DNA from: Streptomyces sp. NBC_01463
Lineage (GTDB): Bacteria > Actinomycetota > Actinomycetes > Streptomycetales > Streptomycetaceae
Direction: 5' to 3'
Length of the DNA stretch: 64,000 bases
Assembly: GCA_036227345.1 (NCBI GenBank)
Contig: CP109468.1
Span: 1-64,000 of the forward strand
A program made the translations under genes and the position numbers. Positions 7,962 through 16,382 of this stretch are shown here, in pieces. Every line of letters begins with the position of its first letter. Positions within the stretch are counted from its first letter, which is position 1. The notes under the pieces were generated by a model, which saw only the letters and a program-made list of their open reading frames with translations, did no database searches and had not been told where the DNA came from.

Positions 7962-10184
7962 CTACTCTCCCCTGTCGACGTCGGTGACGGTGCCGTCCTT
8001 GATGTACCGGGCGAGGTTGAGCTCGGGGGCGTGGAACTGCTCGCGGACGCCCTCGCCCCACAGCACGCTCTGGGTGCCCTCCCACTTCACCAGGCCTGGG
8101 TTCACCCCGAGCTTGAAGCCGCCGGGCAGCGGCTTGCCGTCCCGGTAGGGCAGGAAGTCCAGCGGGGAGGGCCCCTGGGAGGCGTAGACGGCGCAGTCCG
8201 AGAGGACCGCGACCGGGTACTGCCCGGTGAAAGCGGCATGCCTGACGATCTTGCGGTGCATGTTGATCCGGGTCCGGGAGATAACGGCGGCGCGAATGTC
8301 CGGCCGCCAGGTGGGCCGGGCGAGGGCCCGCCAGGGCTGCCCAGGTTTCCAGCCCTCGCCGCGCGGGCGCTCGCGCAGCTTGCCGATGCCGCCCTTCACG
8401 GACGCCTTGACCGCGGACACCACGATCGCCAGCTCAGGGTCACGCTGCCGGTAGCCGTCCATCGCCTTCAAGAACTCCTCCGGCGACAGATCGGCGCCCA
8501 CCCCGAGGTCGGCCATCGTAGCCAGGTAGGCGTCACGCAGCCGCTGGTACCAGCCGTCCAGGTAACGGCCGTTGTCGTACCGGACCCATGCCTCGATCGG
8601 TGTCACGTCGTAGCCGAGCTCCACCGCGTAGGCGACGGTGGGCGTGGCGTACCACGCCGGGCCCTCGGGCCGTTCACCCTTCGGTGTGAACGGGCTGGGC
8701 AGCAGCGAGCCGTCCAGGTCCGCCCACGTGTCCTTGGCCACCTTCACCCTCGACAGGTCGGCATGGGACAGGTCGACCAGCCAGGAGCCGGGCAGTTTCG
8801 CGTCGAAGACGGGGTTCTTGACGTGCACCGGTGCGCCCAGGCCGACCGTGAGGCCGTTCGCGCCGGCGGCGAAGGCCATGTTCACATCGATGCCCACCAG
8901 GTTGCGGTGCAGGCATTCGGCGTCAGTGAGCGGGCGCGCCCAGTCGTACGCCTCCTCCACCAGAACCTCCGCCGGGGTGCGGTGGTGGAAACGCGGCAGG
9001 TCCGCGAGCAGCGGGTGGCCGTCGGGAGCCTCGCACGGTGCACACTGAACCGGGTCCCTGCCCAGCGAGCCGGGGTTGTGCTCGGAGTGCCGCTTGCCCC
9101 TCTCATCGGGTTCGGAGGCACGGGTCGGCGGATGCAGGGCGGTCATCAGTTCCAGACCGGTCACGGCGGTCGATCCGCGCGGCGTCATCACCCGGGCCGC
9201 ATACGTGCCCAGCAGCCGGGCCAGATCCGCCGGTGGCAGCTGCCCCGTGTCCGCCCAGTGCCGGGTGTCGAGCGCGTCCCACGACGGGATGCACAACTGC
9301 ACGCACGCCCGCTCCGAGCCCTGCGCGGGGCGGTAGATCCGCGCCCACGGCCCGAAGCCGCGCTTGGTCAGCTGCCAGCTGGCGCGCGTCAGCTGCTTGA
9401 TGACCTTGTGGCCCTCCGGGATCCGCCCGGCCAGGCGCTCCTGTGGTGCGAGCGTGACCGGCAGGCCGTAATACTCCAGCGCAGCCCTGGTGAGCACGAG
9501 CAGCGGATCGCCGTCCTTGCCCGGCCCGGACAACTTCGGCTGACCGAGCCGCCCCTGGCTCAGCGTCCACTCCACCAGAGCGGCGATCGACTTCGCCGGT
9601 ACGTCCAGGACCAGGCCCCCGACGCAGTACGCCAGCACCTGACCATCTGCGTCGACGTCGACGACCGCGAGCGGCCCGTTCTCGAACCGTGCATCACCAC
9701 CACCGCCGTCGCTGGCGGCGGGGGCAGCCTTACGCGCGGGCGGCCGACGCGGTGCCGGCCTGGTCGTGGCCACCGGATCCGGCACGACGGCAGAGACCAG
9801 CGCGGTGTCCTCGGAAACAGGCCCCGGCGCCTGGTCTGCGGGTTCGGGGCGGGCTTTGGCCGGTTCAGCTCCCGTTGGCGCAGGAGCGGCTGCGAGGACA
9901 GGCGTCCCGGGGACCGCCGTGTCCTCACAGGGCACCGGGGCGCCTGCGGGGTAGAGCTGGGCAAGCTGCTTCAGCAGGCGGGCGTAGGCATCACGCTCCG
10001 GCGGCCGCGGTTCGGTCCTGCCGGCCTCCCAGCCGGACACCGTGGCCCGGCGCACCTGCAGAGCGGCGGCCACCTCGTCCAGCGTCAGGCCGTGCGCCTG
10101 GCGCAGCCTCTTGCGTTCCGCCGGAGGCGGCAGCGTTGAACGGGACGAAACCAGCGCATCAACCGCATCGAACAACTCTGACAT
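7962..10184 (-). CDS. tap: telomere-associated protein Tap, copy 1
   Basis: A 740-residue protein, the usual Tap length. Tap binds the single-stranded 3' telomere overhang and recruits Tpg. Residues about 24-72 form an XRE-type helix-turn-helix (RLRQAHGLTLDEVAAALQVR, then RRATVSGWEAGRTEPRPP). A Pro/Ala-rich linker follows (about 75-160). The conserved body starts near FENGPLAVVDVDADGQVLAY and includes CAPCEAPDGHPLLADLPRFH and GSWLVDLSHADLSRVKV. ATG 10184 follows GGAGG at 6 bases. The promoter region carries 11-bp-phased GCGTAC sites. Copy 2 at 46076-48295 is alike over its whole length, except in the linker. Confidence 0.95.
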   Translation of the reverse strand: MSELFDAVDALVSSRSTLPPPAERKRLRQAHGLTLDEVAAALQVRRATVSGWEAGRTEPRPPERDAYARLLKQLAQLYPAGAPVPCEDTAVPGTPVLAAAPAPTGAEPAKARPEPADQAPGPVSEDTALVSAVVPDPVATTRPAPRRPPARKAAPAASDGGGGDARFENGPLAVVDVDADGQVLAYCVGGLVLDVPAKSIAALVEWTLSQGRLGQPKLSGPGKDGDPLLVLTRAALEYYGLPVTLAPQERLAGRIPEGHKVIKQLTRASWQLTKRGFGPWARIYRPAQGSERACVQLCIPSWDALDTRHWADTGQLPPADLARLLGTYAARVMTPRGSTAVTGLELMTALHPPTRASEPDERGKRHSEHNPGSLGRDPVQCAPCEAPDGHPLLADLPRFHHRTPAEVLVEEAYDWARPLTDAECLHRNLVGIDVNMAFAAGANGLTVGLGAPVHVKNPVFDAKLPGSWLVDLSHADLSRVKVAKDTWADLDGSLLPSPFTPKGERPEGPAWYATPTVAYAVELGYDVTPIEAWVRYDNGRYLDGWYQRLRDAYLATMADLGVGADLSPEEFLKAMDGYRQRDPELAIVVSAVKASVKGGIGKLRERPRGEGWKPGQPWRALARPTWRPDIRAAVISRTRINMHRKIVRHAAFTGQYPVAVLSDCAVYASQGPSPLDFLPYRDGKPLPGGFKLGVNPGLVKWEGTQSVLWGEGVREQFHAPELNLARYIKDGTVTDVDRGE

Positions 10185-10256
10185 GCAGCACCTCCAGTCC
10201 CCCAACCCTAGCCTGAAGCGCACCTTTCGCGTACTGAACGCGTACGGATGACGTAA
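10185..10256 (-). promoter_or_regulatory. tap copy 1 promoter with phased operator repeats
   Basis: On the plus strand GCGCAC (10218), GCGTAC (10229) and GCGTAC (10240) occur exactly 11 bp apart, with a weaker ACGTAA at 10251. A putative -10 box TAGGGT (10210-10205, minus strand) lies just downstream, so the repeats cover the -35 region. The same layout precedes tap copy 2. GGAGG before the ATG is the ribosome site. Confidence 0.65.
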
Positions 10257-11096
10257 ATGACGGTTGTGGCCCGGCATCCCCGCCCGTACCGCGAGTCGGC
10301 CTGGGGGTGGCGCGTACCGGCCACCACTGGTGGCAGCGTCCCCCGGAGCCCGGGAGGGCATCGGCATCCACGACCCGGCCAAGTCCTCCGCCGGCGTCGC
10401 CATCGCCTCCGGACCCCCGGTGGCTCCACACCCCCCGGTTCCGGGCCGCGGGAGAGTAATCGCTCAAGCGCGCCCGAGGCAACGGGATGCCACCTCCAAC
10501 AGGAAGCACCGGCACTGCCGGTGTACGCGAAGGGATCCGTCAGGACGGAACCAATGATGTACACGGTGCTCTCGGCGAAGGAGCGCCAAGTTCCCCCGGG
10601 CACAGCACCCGCCGGCCCGGACGCTCTGCAGTGATGCCACCCTCGCCCACAACGCGTGAAAGGCAGACCGTGCACACAGCGCCTGAACAGAGGCCGACAG
10701 CCGGATGCACCGGCGAGCCCGGATACGGAAGACCAGTCCCGGCACCCGCCGCACGGCCAGGGCCGCATCCGGCACGGCTCCCGTACCAGTACCAGTACCG
10801 GCTCCCGTACCAGCTCCAGTTCCAGTACCAGTTCCAGTACCGGCCAGAACGCGAGGGACACGAGGGACACGAGCAGCGGGCACGCCACAATCGGCGCCTA
10901 CACCGAGGCTCGGCCGCCGTGCCCGGGGCAGAGAGGGGTGCCGTCCGGGGCGTCGGGGCCGCAGAAGTCACGGATAACGGGGTGGGTGGGAACGCAGGCG
11001 TTGGCGGGGCTTCAGCCGTGGGATGGGGGTCACGCACGGATATGGGCTCCAGCACCAGGCGGGGCTTCCTCCCGGTGAGTCAGGGCCTTTGGTGTG
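10257..11096. other. no intact gene recognised
   Basis: Long overlapping ORFs occur on both strands, but none has a convincing start or family. A minus-strand stretch near 10900-10985 reads VIRDFCGPDAPDGTPLCPGH before a stop and may be a gene tail. Confidence 0.35.
10781..10843. repeat. imperfect hexanucleotide repeat (CCxGTA/CCAGTT type)
   Basis: About ten imperfect 6-bp units. They read as Pro-Val dipeptides on the plus strand and as Gly-Thr on the minus strand. No enclosing gene is established. Confidence 0.75.
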
Positions 11097-11281
11097 TCAG
11101 GACTCTGGGTGCGCCTCCGTCCGGAGCCTCCACGAGCCCCCGGGGCAGCCTGCCGGGAGGGGCGGGAATCGGTGGCCTTTCACATCGGTGCTCCAGTGGT
11201 GGCCGCGCCGCAGTCGCACTCGTAGATCCCGCTCTCCGGCACCACCTCGCCCGGATGCCAGGACGTCTGCTCTTCGCTCAT
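11097..11281 (-). pseudogene. frameshifted small zinc-ribbon-like protein (YjzC-like)
   Basis: From ATG 11281 (AGGGG just upstream) the frame reads MSEEQTSWHPGEVVPESGIY and ECDCGA. One base out of frame it continues GHHWSTDVKGHRFPPLPAGC and ends EAHPES at 11097. Together these give a 61-residue protein with the GE-VPESGIYxCxCG...KGxRFPPLPxxC pattern of small YjzC-like zinc-ribbon proteins. The 185-base span is one short of a multiple of three, so a single base seems lost near 11205. Confidence 0.6.
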
Positions 11282-11480
11282 GTCCCCTGCGTACGTCGCC
11301 CGCGGGTCGGGGCGCGACTCCGGGAACCCACCCGGCATGAGCAGCTGAGCCCCGGAATGCTCAGCCGACGGAACCGCGAACGAAAGGCGTAGAAGAGCGT
11401 TTCATTCCAACAGGGGTGTTTGGTAACGCGGGCGTAGGCGCTTGGCCTGGGAACTCTGCGTGTGAGACAGGCGGCGCCCA

Positions 11481-11768
11481 TCACCTTCCATCGCTTCCTC
11501 CCTCGGAGCGGGGCCTGCGGAGCATGACCATCAGGAACGCCGCAACCAGCAGCACCACCCCTGTCACGGTACTCAGCGCGCCGGCCGTCCCAACGCTGCT
11601 CCACAGCCCGCTTTCCACGCGTCGGCAAGTCGATTCACACGTCCACGACATCGCCCCGTCGCTATGCGCACCAGCAACGCCGGCCAGACCGAGTACGAAG
11701 AACGAGATTCCGCACCGGACCATCCAGCGTGCGGCAAACAGGTACCCGCGCGAGTGAGTGTCGACCAT
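11481..11768 (-). CDS. small two-TM membrane protein, hypothetical
   Basis: A 95-residue protein from ATG 11768 with two hydrophobic segments: about 13-32 (MVRCGISFFVLGLAGVAG) and 60-82 (ALSTVTGVVLLVAAFLMVML). The loop between them carries two Cys residues (TCESTC). It ends with a basic tail. It lies downstream of a broken membrane-protein gene on the same strand. No family is recognised. Confidence 0.55.
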   Translation of the reverse strand: MVDTHSRGYLFAARWMVRCGISFFVLGLAGVAGAHSDGAMSWTCESTCRRVESGLWSSVGTAGALSTVTGVVLLVAAFLMVMLRRPRSEGGSDGR

Positions 11769-12316
11769 GCGACCAGAGTCCCAGCCGCCCGGTCGGCAGG
11801 CAACGGTACCGAACACGATCGGGCAGTTCCTTCAGCGCCCGGGACAACCCACCACGGTCACAGCCACCAAAAGCGATGCAGCCGGGGTAGTCATGGCCCT
11901 TCCTCCGGATCACCCCGAGGTGGTCCACGAGCCACTCCCAGGGTTGGTTGACAGCTACGAGCCACAGAATGAGCAGGCCCGCGGATAGCACGGCCGGGAA
12001 CGCGACGAGGGAAAAGAAGAAGGGCTTGCCAGACACTGGTTTCGATCGAGGTCGCGGTCGCCAGGAGGAATGCCGTGACGGTCAGCCCCAACAGAGCCAG
12101 GAGGATGCAGATAATCAAGTCCAGGATCCCGCCGCCCTGGTGGGCCTGGATGCCGGCGCTGAGCGTTGCCGTGACGGTGCAGGCCAGCACGGCCGCCCGC
12201 GCTGCACAGACCCAGGCCCAGATGAGGACTGAGACCGCGTCCGTCTCACCGGGGCGAGCCTGCGGCGCGAGTGCGTGTACAGCTCTGGGCATCTGGACGG
12301 CCGCGGCCCAGCGCAT
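11662..12316 (-). pseudogene. frameshifted multi-TM membrane protein
   Basis: From about ATG 12316 one frame encodes three hydrophobic stretches (VSVLIWAWVCAARAAVLACT; GILDLIICILLALLGLTVTA) and reaches ATSIETS near 12040. There it must shift one base to continue SGKPFFFSLVAFPAVLSAGL and LILWLVAVNQPWEWLVDHLG. The second frame runs on to a stop at 11662, but its last 60 residues are not membrane-like and may not belong. The family is unknown. Confidence 0.45.
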
Positions 12317-12356
12317 CCGCCACGCAGGAAGTCCCTTGGGCTTTGTCCACGAGCTT

Positions 12357-12380
12357 GGGTTCTGGTCCAACTTCTGTGGA
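12357..12380 (+). repeat. orphan ISL3-like terminal end
   Basis: GGGTTCTGGTCCAACTTCTG matches the family of ends found around the MITEs and ISL3 remnants and faces right. No partner end in the opposite orientation is seen before 13492. The outer flank (CTTTGTCCACGAG) recurs outside the ends at 5059 and 24404. Confidence 0.6.
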
Positions 12381-12482
12381 GCTCACACGCTCTGTAACGT
12401 GTCGGGATCGGATGGCCCCTCGTGGCTCTTTGAAGCTCCTATAGATCGTCAAGCTGATCTGCTGGGTCAATAGGGTGCGTTT

Positions 12483-13103
12483 GTGGCTCGGTTCGATGAG
12501 GTGAAGACGACGTTCTGGGGCGAGGGCGTGTATGGGGTTCAGCCTCCGCTGACCGACGCGGTCATCCAGGACGCCGAGTGTCGGCTCGGCGTTCGCCTGC
12601 CGGCCTCGTTGCTGGACATCCTGCGGGTTCAGAACGGTGGCCTGGTCGCGGAGTCGTGGAACGCGTTCCCGACGGACGTGCCGACGTCGTGGAGCGAGGA
12701 CCACGTTCCGCTCGACGAGATCAGGGGCATCGGCCGTCAAGACGGCCAGCCGTCTTTGCTGGACTCGGGTTACCTGGTTGAGGAGTGGGGTCTCCCTTCG
12801 CCTCTGGTTCTGCTTTCCGGTGATGGTCACTGCTGGATCGCTCTCGACTACCGGACCTGCGGCCGGCTCGGAGAGCCGTCCGTGACGTGGTTCGACGTGG
12901 ACGACGGCACGGAGCTCCCGCTGACGCGAGCACCGCGGCGGCCGATGGCACCCTCCGCACCATCGAACGGTTGCGGTGGGCAGGTGCGATCCTGGAACCA
13001 TGAACCATCTCGGCGAGGCGCATCTGCGCACCTGGACGCTGCGCTTCATGGCTCTCCTGGCAGCCGACGCCCGAGATCAGCTTGTCTGGCTGGGCGAGCG
13101 TGA
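12483..13103 (+). CDS. SMI1/KNR4 (SUKH) family protein, C-terminus altered
   Basis: The first 140 or so residues form a SUKH domain: AECRLGVRLPASLLDILRVQ, NGG, WNAFPTD, VEEWGLPSPLVLLSGDGHCW, IALDYR, TWFDVDDG. SUKH proteins are common immunity proteins for contact-dependent and polymorphic toxins. After ELPL the usual closing helix is absent; the frame runs on for about 50 low-complexity residues over the start of the next gene. This suggests a small deletion or frameshift near 12915-12930. Start is GTG 12483. No toxin gene is adjacent. Confidence 0.7.
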   Translation: MARFDEVKTTFWGEGVYGVQPPLTDAVIQDAECRLGVRLPASLLDILRVQNGGLVAESWNAFPTDVPTSWSEDHVPLDEIRGIGRQDGQPSLLDSGYLVEEWGLPSPLVLLSGDGHCWIALDYRTCGRLGEPSVTWFDVDDGTELPLTRAPRRPMAPSAPSNGCGGQVRSWNHEPSRRGASAHLDAALHGSPGSRRPRSACLAGRA

Positions 13104-13395
13104 ACTGGAGACGAAGGACGTCGTCGAAGAGGTGGAGCTGCTCTGCCGTGTCTCCGAAGAGCTCGCGGAGCGCAGAGCCTTCGAGCCCGAAGACATGCGT
13201 AATCTCCGGGCCATCGGCCAGCGCCTCGGCGAGATCGACGCCACCTGCCGCGTCGGCCTCTGGGGCAACGCCCTGGCCACGGATCCGTCGTGGGACGACA
13301 TCCGTTTTCTTGCCCGCCGGTTCCTCCTCGCGAGGTCGGGCGAGTGGCGTCAGCTACTGCCACGTCCTGTGCCCCCGGACACGGGCGGCCGCTGA
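13000..13395 (+). CDS. hypothetical helical protein
   Basis: A 131-residue, highly helical, charged protein from ATG 13000 (MNHLGEAHLRTWTLRFMALL). It has no Cys pair other than scattered residues, no signal and no membrane segment. It overlaps the readthrough tail of the SUKH gene in another frame, so the two were probably adjacent genes in one unit before the SUKH end changed. No family is recognised. Confidence 0.55.
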   Translation: MNHLGEAHLRTWTLRFMALLAADARDQLVWLGERELETKDVVEEVELLCRVSEELAERRAFEPEDMRNLRAIGQRLGEIDATCRVGLWGNALATDPSWDDIRFLARRFLLARSGEWRQLLPRPVPPDTGGR

Positions 13396-13666
13396 GCACA
13401 TCCAGGGTGCCTCCCGGGTCGGAGATTCAGCGTTCGAATTCGCGGTGGCTCCGGTGCATCCCCAAGTCGTGAACATCTGCTGTCCGCTCTCGGTTCTGGC
13501 ACAGATCTTGGGGAGTCGTCGCTCAGCGTTACCCCGCTGTTCGATTGCGAGAAGACTGGTTCGCGCGAGACCGCGTACGCCCTGTAGTTCCCCACCGGAA
13601 TTGACGCTCCCTCAGGTGTCCGTCGGCCGCTGCCGTGGTCAGTTGTTGACCGTGATCGTGCTGGTC

Positions 13667-13872
13667 ATGCAGACCGATGCACCGTTCTGGGACTCGCTGG
13701 TGTTCGACGGGATCGACGAGGTGGACATCGAGGCGGTTACGGCCGCGGTCGGCACGGTCGAGGTGATGGCGAGAAGCCGCGCGGTGGGGGCGGCATGTCC
13801 AGACTGTGGTCGCTTCTCAGACCGAGTCCACGACCGCTATCAGCGCAGGCTGAAGGACCTTCCGCTCGCTCC
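13667..13872 (+). pseudogene. N-terminal fragment of an ISL3-family transposase
   Basis: About 68 residues from ATG 13667: MQTDAPFWDSLVFDGIDEVD, then EVMARSRAVGAACPDCGRFS and DRVHDRYQRRLKDLPLA. The CPDCG zinc-finger start and the RRLKDLPL motif are typical of ISL3 transposase N-termini. The normal second zinc finger and DDE domain are missing; homology stops at about 13872, where unrelated sequence begins. Confidence 0.8.
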
Positions 13873-13895
13873 ACCCCCGAAACGCAGGCCCTTTT

Positions 13896-14096
13896 CAGAC
13901 CGACGACGTCAACGCGTTCCGCAAGTTCACTGTATTGGGTGACGGTGTCAATGAGGCGCGAATACCAGGCTACGCCTTCCACGACCACGACACCTATACG
14001 CCCGATCCCACGATTTGCCCCTCAAGAGATGTCCATATACGCGGGCAAACCCCAGCCTCAACATCACCCGCTTTCAGGTCTTCTTATGATAGATGA
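13896..14096 (+). pseudogene. possible 3' gene fragment, unknown
   Basis: A frame directly after the ISL3 junction reads QTDDVNAFRKFTVLGDGVNE, ARIPGYAFHDHDTYTP and ends at TGA 14096. Its early part has the third-position GC bias of real Streptomyces genes. It lacks a start and probably is the tail of a gene joined to the transposase fragment by recombination. It overlaps the end of the lipoprotein gene on the other strand. Confidence 0.35.
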
Positions 14097-14498
14097 CTCT
14101 CCATCCCCAACATAGGCCCAGAGAACCAGCTCTCTTTTACGGATAGCCACTCGAAGCGTGACTGTTCCTCCCGACTCACATCTTAGGTTCACCACCCACT
14201 CGTCGGCATAGTCGTCAAGCGACCACTCCCCCTTCCCTTTGATTACTTCCTTCGAAATCACCTCCACTCCCGCACCACCCGTATAGGAGGTATTCAACGA
14301 ATTCGCCGAAAACCTTCCGCCCTTCTCCAGAACAAGAACAGCAGCTCCCCCATCCTCACCCCGCCAGGAACCGATAATCTCGGACTCATCCACGCTAGAC
14401 ACATCACCCAAGTCAGGCGTCGAGCCGCACGCAGAGACGAGCCCAACACACAGGAGGAAAACTGTACTTGCAATTACATTCCGCAGAGTTGAAAACAT
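14064..14498 (-). CDS. small secreted lipoprotein, hypothetical
   Basis: A 144-residue protein with a lipoprotein signal peptide: hydrophobic IASTVFLLCVGLV followed by the lipobox SACGS, with the lipidated Cys at about residue 24. The mature part is small and beta-rich (IIGSWRGEDGGAAVLVLEKG, GEWSLDDYADEWVVNLRC). The gene is clearly lower in GC than its neighbours, a sign of transfer. It sits inside the ISL3-ended segment. No family is recognised. Confidence 0.75.
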   Translation of the reverse strand: MFSTLRNVIASTVFLLCVGLVSACGSTPDLGDVSSVDESEIIGSWRGEDGGAAVLVLEKGGRFSANSLNTSYTGGAGVEVISKEVIKGKGEWSLDDYADEWVVNLRCESGGTVTLRVAIRKRELVLWAYVGDGESSIIRRPESG

Positions 14499-14551
14499 CT
14501 GAATTCCCCCTACCTCAGTAAAGCAACGTTTCTCGCCACGTAATCGTCTGA

Positions 14552-15124
14552 CTAACCGGCGCCATAGCGCCCGCGACGCCGACGGTCCAGACCGAGTTGG
14601 TCAGGGTGCTCACTCGGCGGCTGCCACAACTGAGGCTGCGACAGCCGATGCCGTTCGTCAGCCTGTTCTTCCCAGTGAAAACGGTCATCCGCGTCGGGCC
14701 ACGCGACTTGCAGAACAGGGAAGGGAGGTCGTCGGTAGAACCCGATGGCCCGCCCGAAGAAGGTCCGGTACCAGCGGAGGTCAACGTGCCTGAGCGCGAC
14801 GTGGTGACCGTCGACAATGCCAGGGTGCCTCTGGCCGTCAGCCAGTACAGCGCCGGCGGCGGACTTCTCTCCGATGCTGTTGAGCATGCGGTGCATGGCG
14901 TGGATATCGAGTCCGAACATGGCGAGCTCGGAAGCGCCGTGAGTGTGTGCGAGGCCGATCGTGTAAGCGAATCCAGGACCGGCGTCGTCCTCGGGAACCA
15001 TGACGACGTGCCATCCGTGCTGCTGCACATTCTCGATGATCGTCAGATCCATGCGGTCCGCTTCGTCTCGGTCGCCGTAGTCATGGCAGAGGACGCAGCG
15101 GCACTGGAACGGATCAGCAGTCAT
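14552..15124 (-). CDS. DUF4262 domain-containing protein
   Basis: A 190-residue cytosolic protein. Residues about 1-20 hold Cys pairs (CRCVLCHDYGD). Residues about 30-170 match the DUF4262 pattern: HGWHVVMVPEDDAGPGFAYT, IGLAHTHGASELAMFGLD, then FPVLQVAWPDADDRFHWE. The biochemical role of the family is unknown. The last 25 residues are basic and may be altered, since family members usually end differently. ATG 15124 was chosen as the first Met before the Cys motif. It lies within the ISL3-ended segment. Confidence 0.8.
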   Translation of the reverse strand: MTADPFQCRCVLCHDYGDRDEADRMDLTIIENVQQHGWHVVMVPEDDAGPGFAYTIGLAHTHGASELAMFGLDIHAMHRMLNSIGEKSAAGAVLADGQRHPGIVDGHHVALRHVDLRWYRTFFGRAIGFYRRPPFPVLQVAWPDADDRFHWEEQADERHRLSQPQLWQPPSEHPDQLGLDRRRRGRYGAG

Positions 15125-15236
15125 ACGTGGAGGCTAGGAGGTGAGCGTTCGGGCCGGACAGCCGGGCTCGCGACCACCCTTTCAATCGAACGACGCGGTC
15201 CCTCTGCGACCGGTCCCCAAGATCTGTGCCAGAACC

Positions 15237-16382
15237 GAGATTGGGCAGCAGTTGTTCAGCACTTCGGACAGCGCCCAGACGGGCTCCCGATTCGAACAGC
15301 AAGCAGCCGTAACGAGGGGCAAGTGGGGCGGTCAAGTGTGTCCCAGACTCAGGTCGGGCTCGCTGCGGAGGGTCCGAGCCTTCCGATGACCTCGCGCATC
15401 TCCTCTTCGTCGGCCTCGTAGACCGTCTCCCCCATTCGTGGATCCCGGGCGTGGAGCGTGTGGATGAGTGGGCCGTGGGGCGATCCGAGGTGGACGAGGG
15501 AGGCCGACGGGCCGTGGACGGCGCGCTCGGTGCCGGGGCGGGCGGTCAAGTCGATGCGGCTCACGACGCCAGGCGTGACCGAGACGGTGGCCTGCTCCAG
15601 GCGCCCCAGGATCTGCAGGTGGAAGTGCCCGCAGAGGATGAGCTGGACGTCGGTCCCGCGGATCGTCTCGGCCAGTTCGGCGCTGTTCTGCAGGCCCAGC
15701 GCTCGCTGAACCTCGACGTCCAGTGCGACCGGCGGGTGGTGGAAGGCCAGGACGGTGCCCACCGGTGCCGCCGTGGCCAGCAGTTCGCGGAGCCAGTCGA
15801 GTTGGCCGCCGTCCAGCCGGCCGTAACCCTTGCCCGGCACGAGCGTGTCCAGTGTGATCAGCCGCCATCCATCCACTGTGCTCGCCCCCGCCCGCTCACC
15901 GGCCGCTCCCTCATATGCCGTCTCGGGCTGGAAGTGGCCGATGCCGAGCACGTCGGCGAATGCGGTGCGGTCGTCGTGGTTACCAGTCGTGTAGAAGACG
16001 TTAGCCCCTCGTCGGCCCGCGTAGTCGGCCAGGAGTTCACGCGCCCGTGCGTATGCCTCGCGCGAACCGTCGTCCGCGACGTCGCCGGTGACCACCACCG
16101 CGCCGAGGTCGCGCAGATGGCCCAGTTCGGCCAGCAGCCCGCGCAGTGCAGCAGTGCCATCCGCGCCATCGGCGTCAGGGCCGCCGGACCGATCGAGATG
16201 GGTGTCGGAGAGATGCAAGATACGCATGAGCTGACGCTAGCCTCCAGCACCCACGCCGGGCCAGGGCCTTTCTCACTACGCGCTCCCTCCCATCTGCCGA
16301 CCCCGGCTACCCTGCCCCTGAAATCGAACGGCGACAGAGCTGGGTGCTGTCCGAAGTGCTGAACAACTGCTGCCCAGTCTCG
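15237..16382. repeat. 44-bp inverted repeat flanking the phosphodiesterase gene
   Basis: The arm at 15237-15280 and the arm at 16339-16382 are complementary with about two mismatches (core GTCCGAAGTGCTGAACAACT). Each arm abuts an ISL3-like end (at 15236 and 16383) that points away from the enclosed gene. Confidence 0.75.
15349..16227 (-). CDS. calcineurin-like metallophosphoesterase (3',5'-cyclic-nucleotide phosphodiesterase type)
   Basis: A 292-residue cytosolic enzyme with the full metal-binding set of class III (CpdA-like) phosphodiesterases: DTHLD (D8, H10), GDVADDG (about 46), GNHDD (about 80), HHPP (about 150) and GHFHLQ (about 185). It probably hydrolyses cyclic nucleotides or related phosphodiesters. 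ATG 16227 has GGAGG 11 bases upstream. It is a single gene, not in an operon, enclosed by a 44-bp inverted repeat. Confidence 0.88.
   Translation of the reverse strand: MRILHLSDTHLDRSGGPDADGADGTAALRGLLAELGHLRDLGAVVVTGDVADDGSREAYARARELLADYAGRRGANVFYTTGNHDDRTAFADVLGIGHFQPETAYEGAAGERAGASTVDGWRLITLDTLVPGKGYGRLDGGQLDWLRELLATAAPVGTVLAFHHPPVALDVEVQRALGLQNSAELAETIRGTDVQLILCGHFHLQILGRLEQATVSVTPGVVSRIDLTARPGTERAVHGPSASLVHLGSPHGPLIHTLHARDPRMGETVYEADEEEMREVIGRLGPSAASPT

Larger units (their letters stand above)
13492..15236. mobile_element. 1.75-kb segment with perfect ISL3-like inverted ends and foreign cargo
   Basis: The left end GGTTCTGGCACAGATCTTGG (13492) and the right end, its exact complement, ending at 15236, form a perfect 23-bp inverted repeat. 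Inside are the first ~68 codons of an ISL3 transposase, a ~65-codon gene tail, a lipoprotein gene and a DUF4262 gene. An intact ISL3 element would instead be filled by one ~400-codon transposase. The 8-bp flanks do not match. The inverted similarity continues about 30 bp outside both ends. Confidence 0.7.

Noticed and set aside
7410..10139. 909-codon open frame on the plus strand, and the similar 45530-47869 frame
   Set aside because: Both are antisense shadows of the tap-tpg operons; their presence at both copies only reflects homology of the sense genes.
10208..10888. Minus-strand ORF with a Leu/Val repeat
   Set aside because: The repeat comes from a hexanucleotide slippage tract readable in several frames; no start, signal or family supports a gene.
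13441..13491. Extending the ISL3-like element outward to include the shared flank
   Set aside because: The flank match is only about 24 of 30 and the perfect 23-bp repeat starts at 13492; the outer similarity is reported separately.
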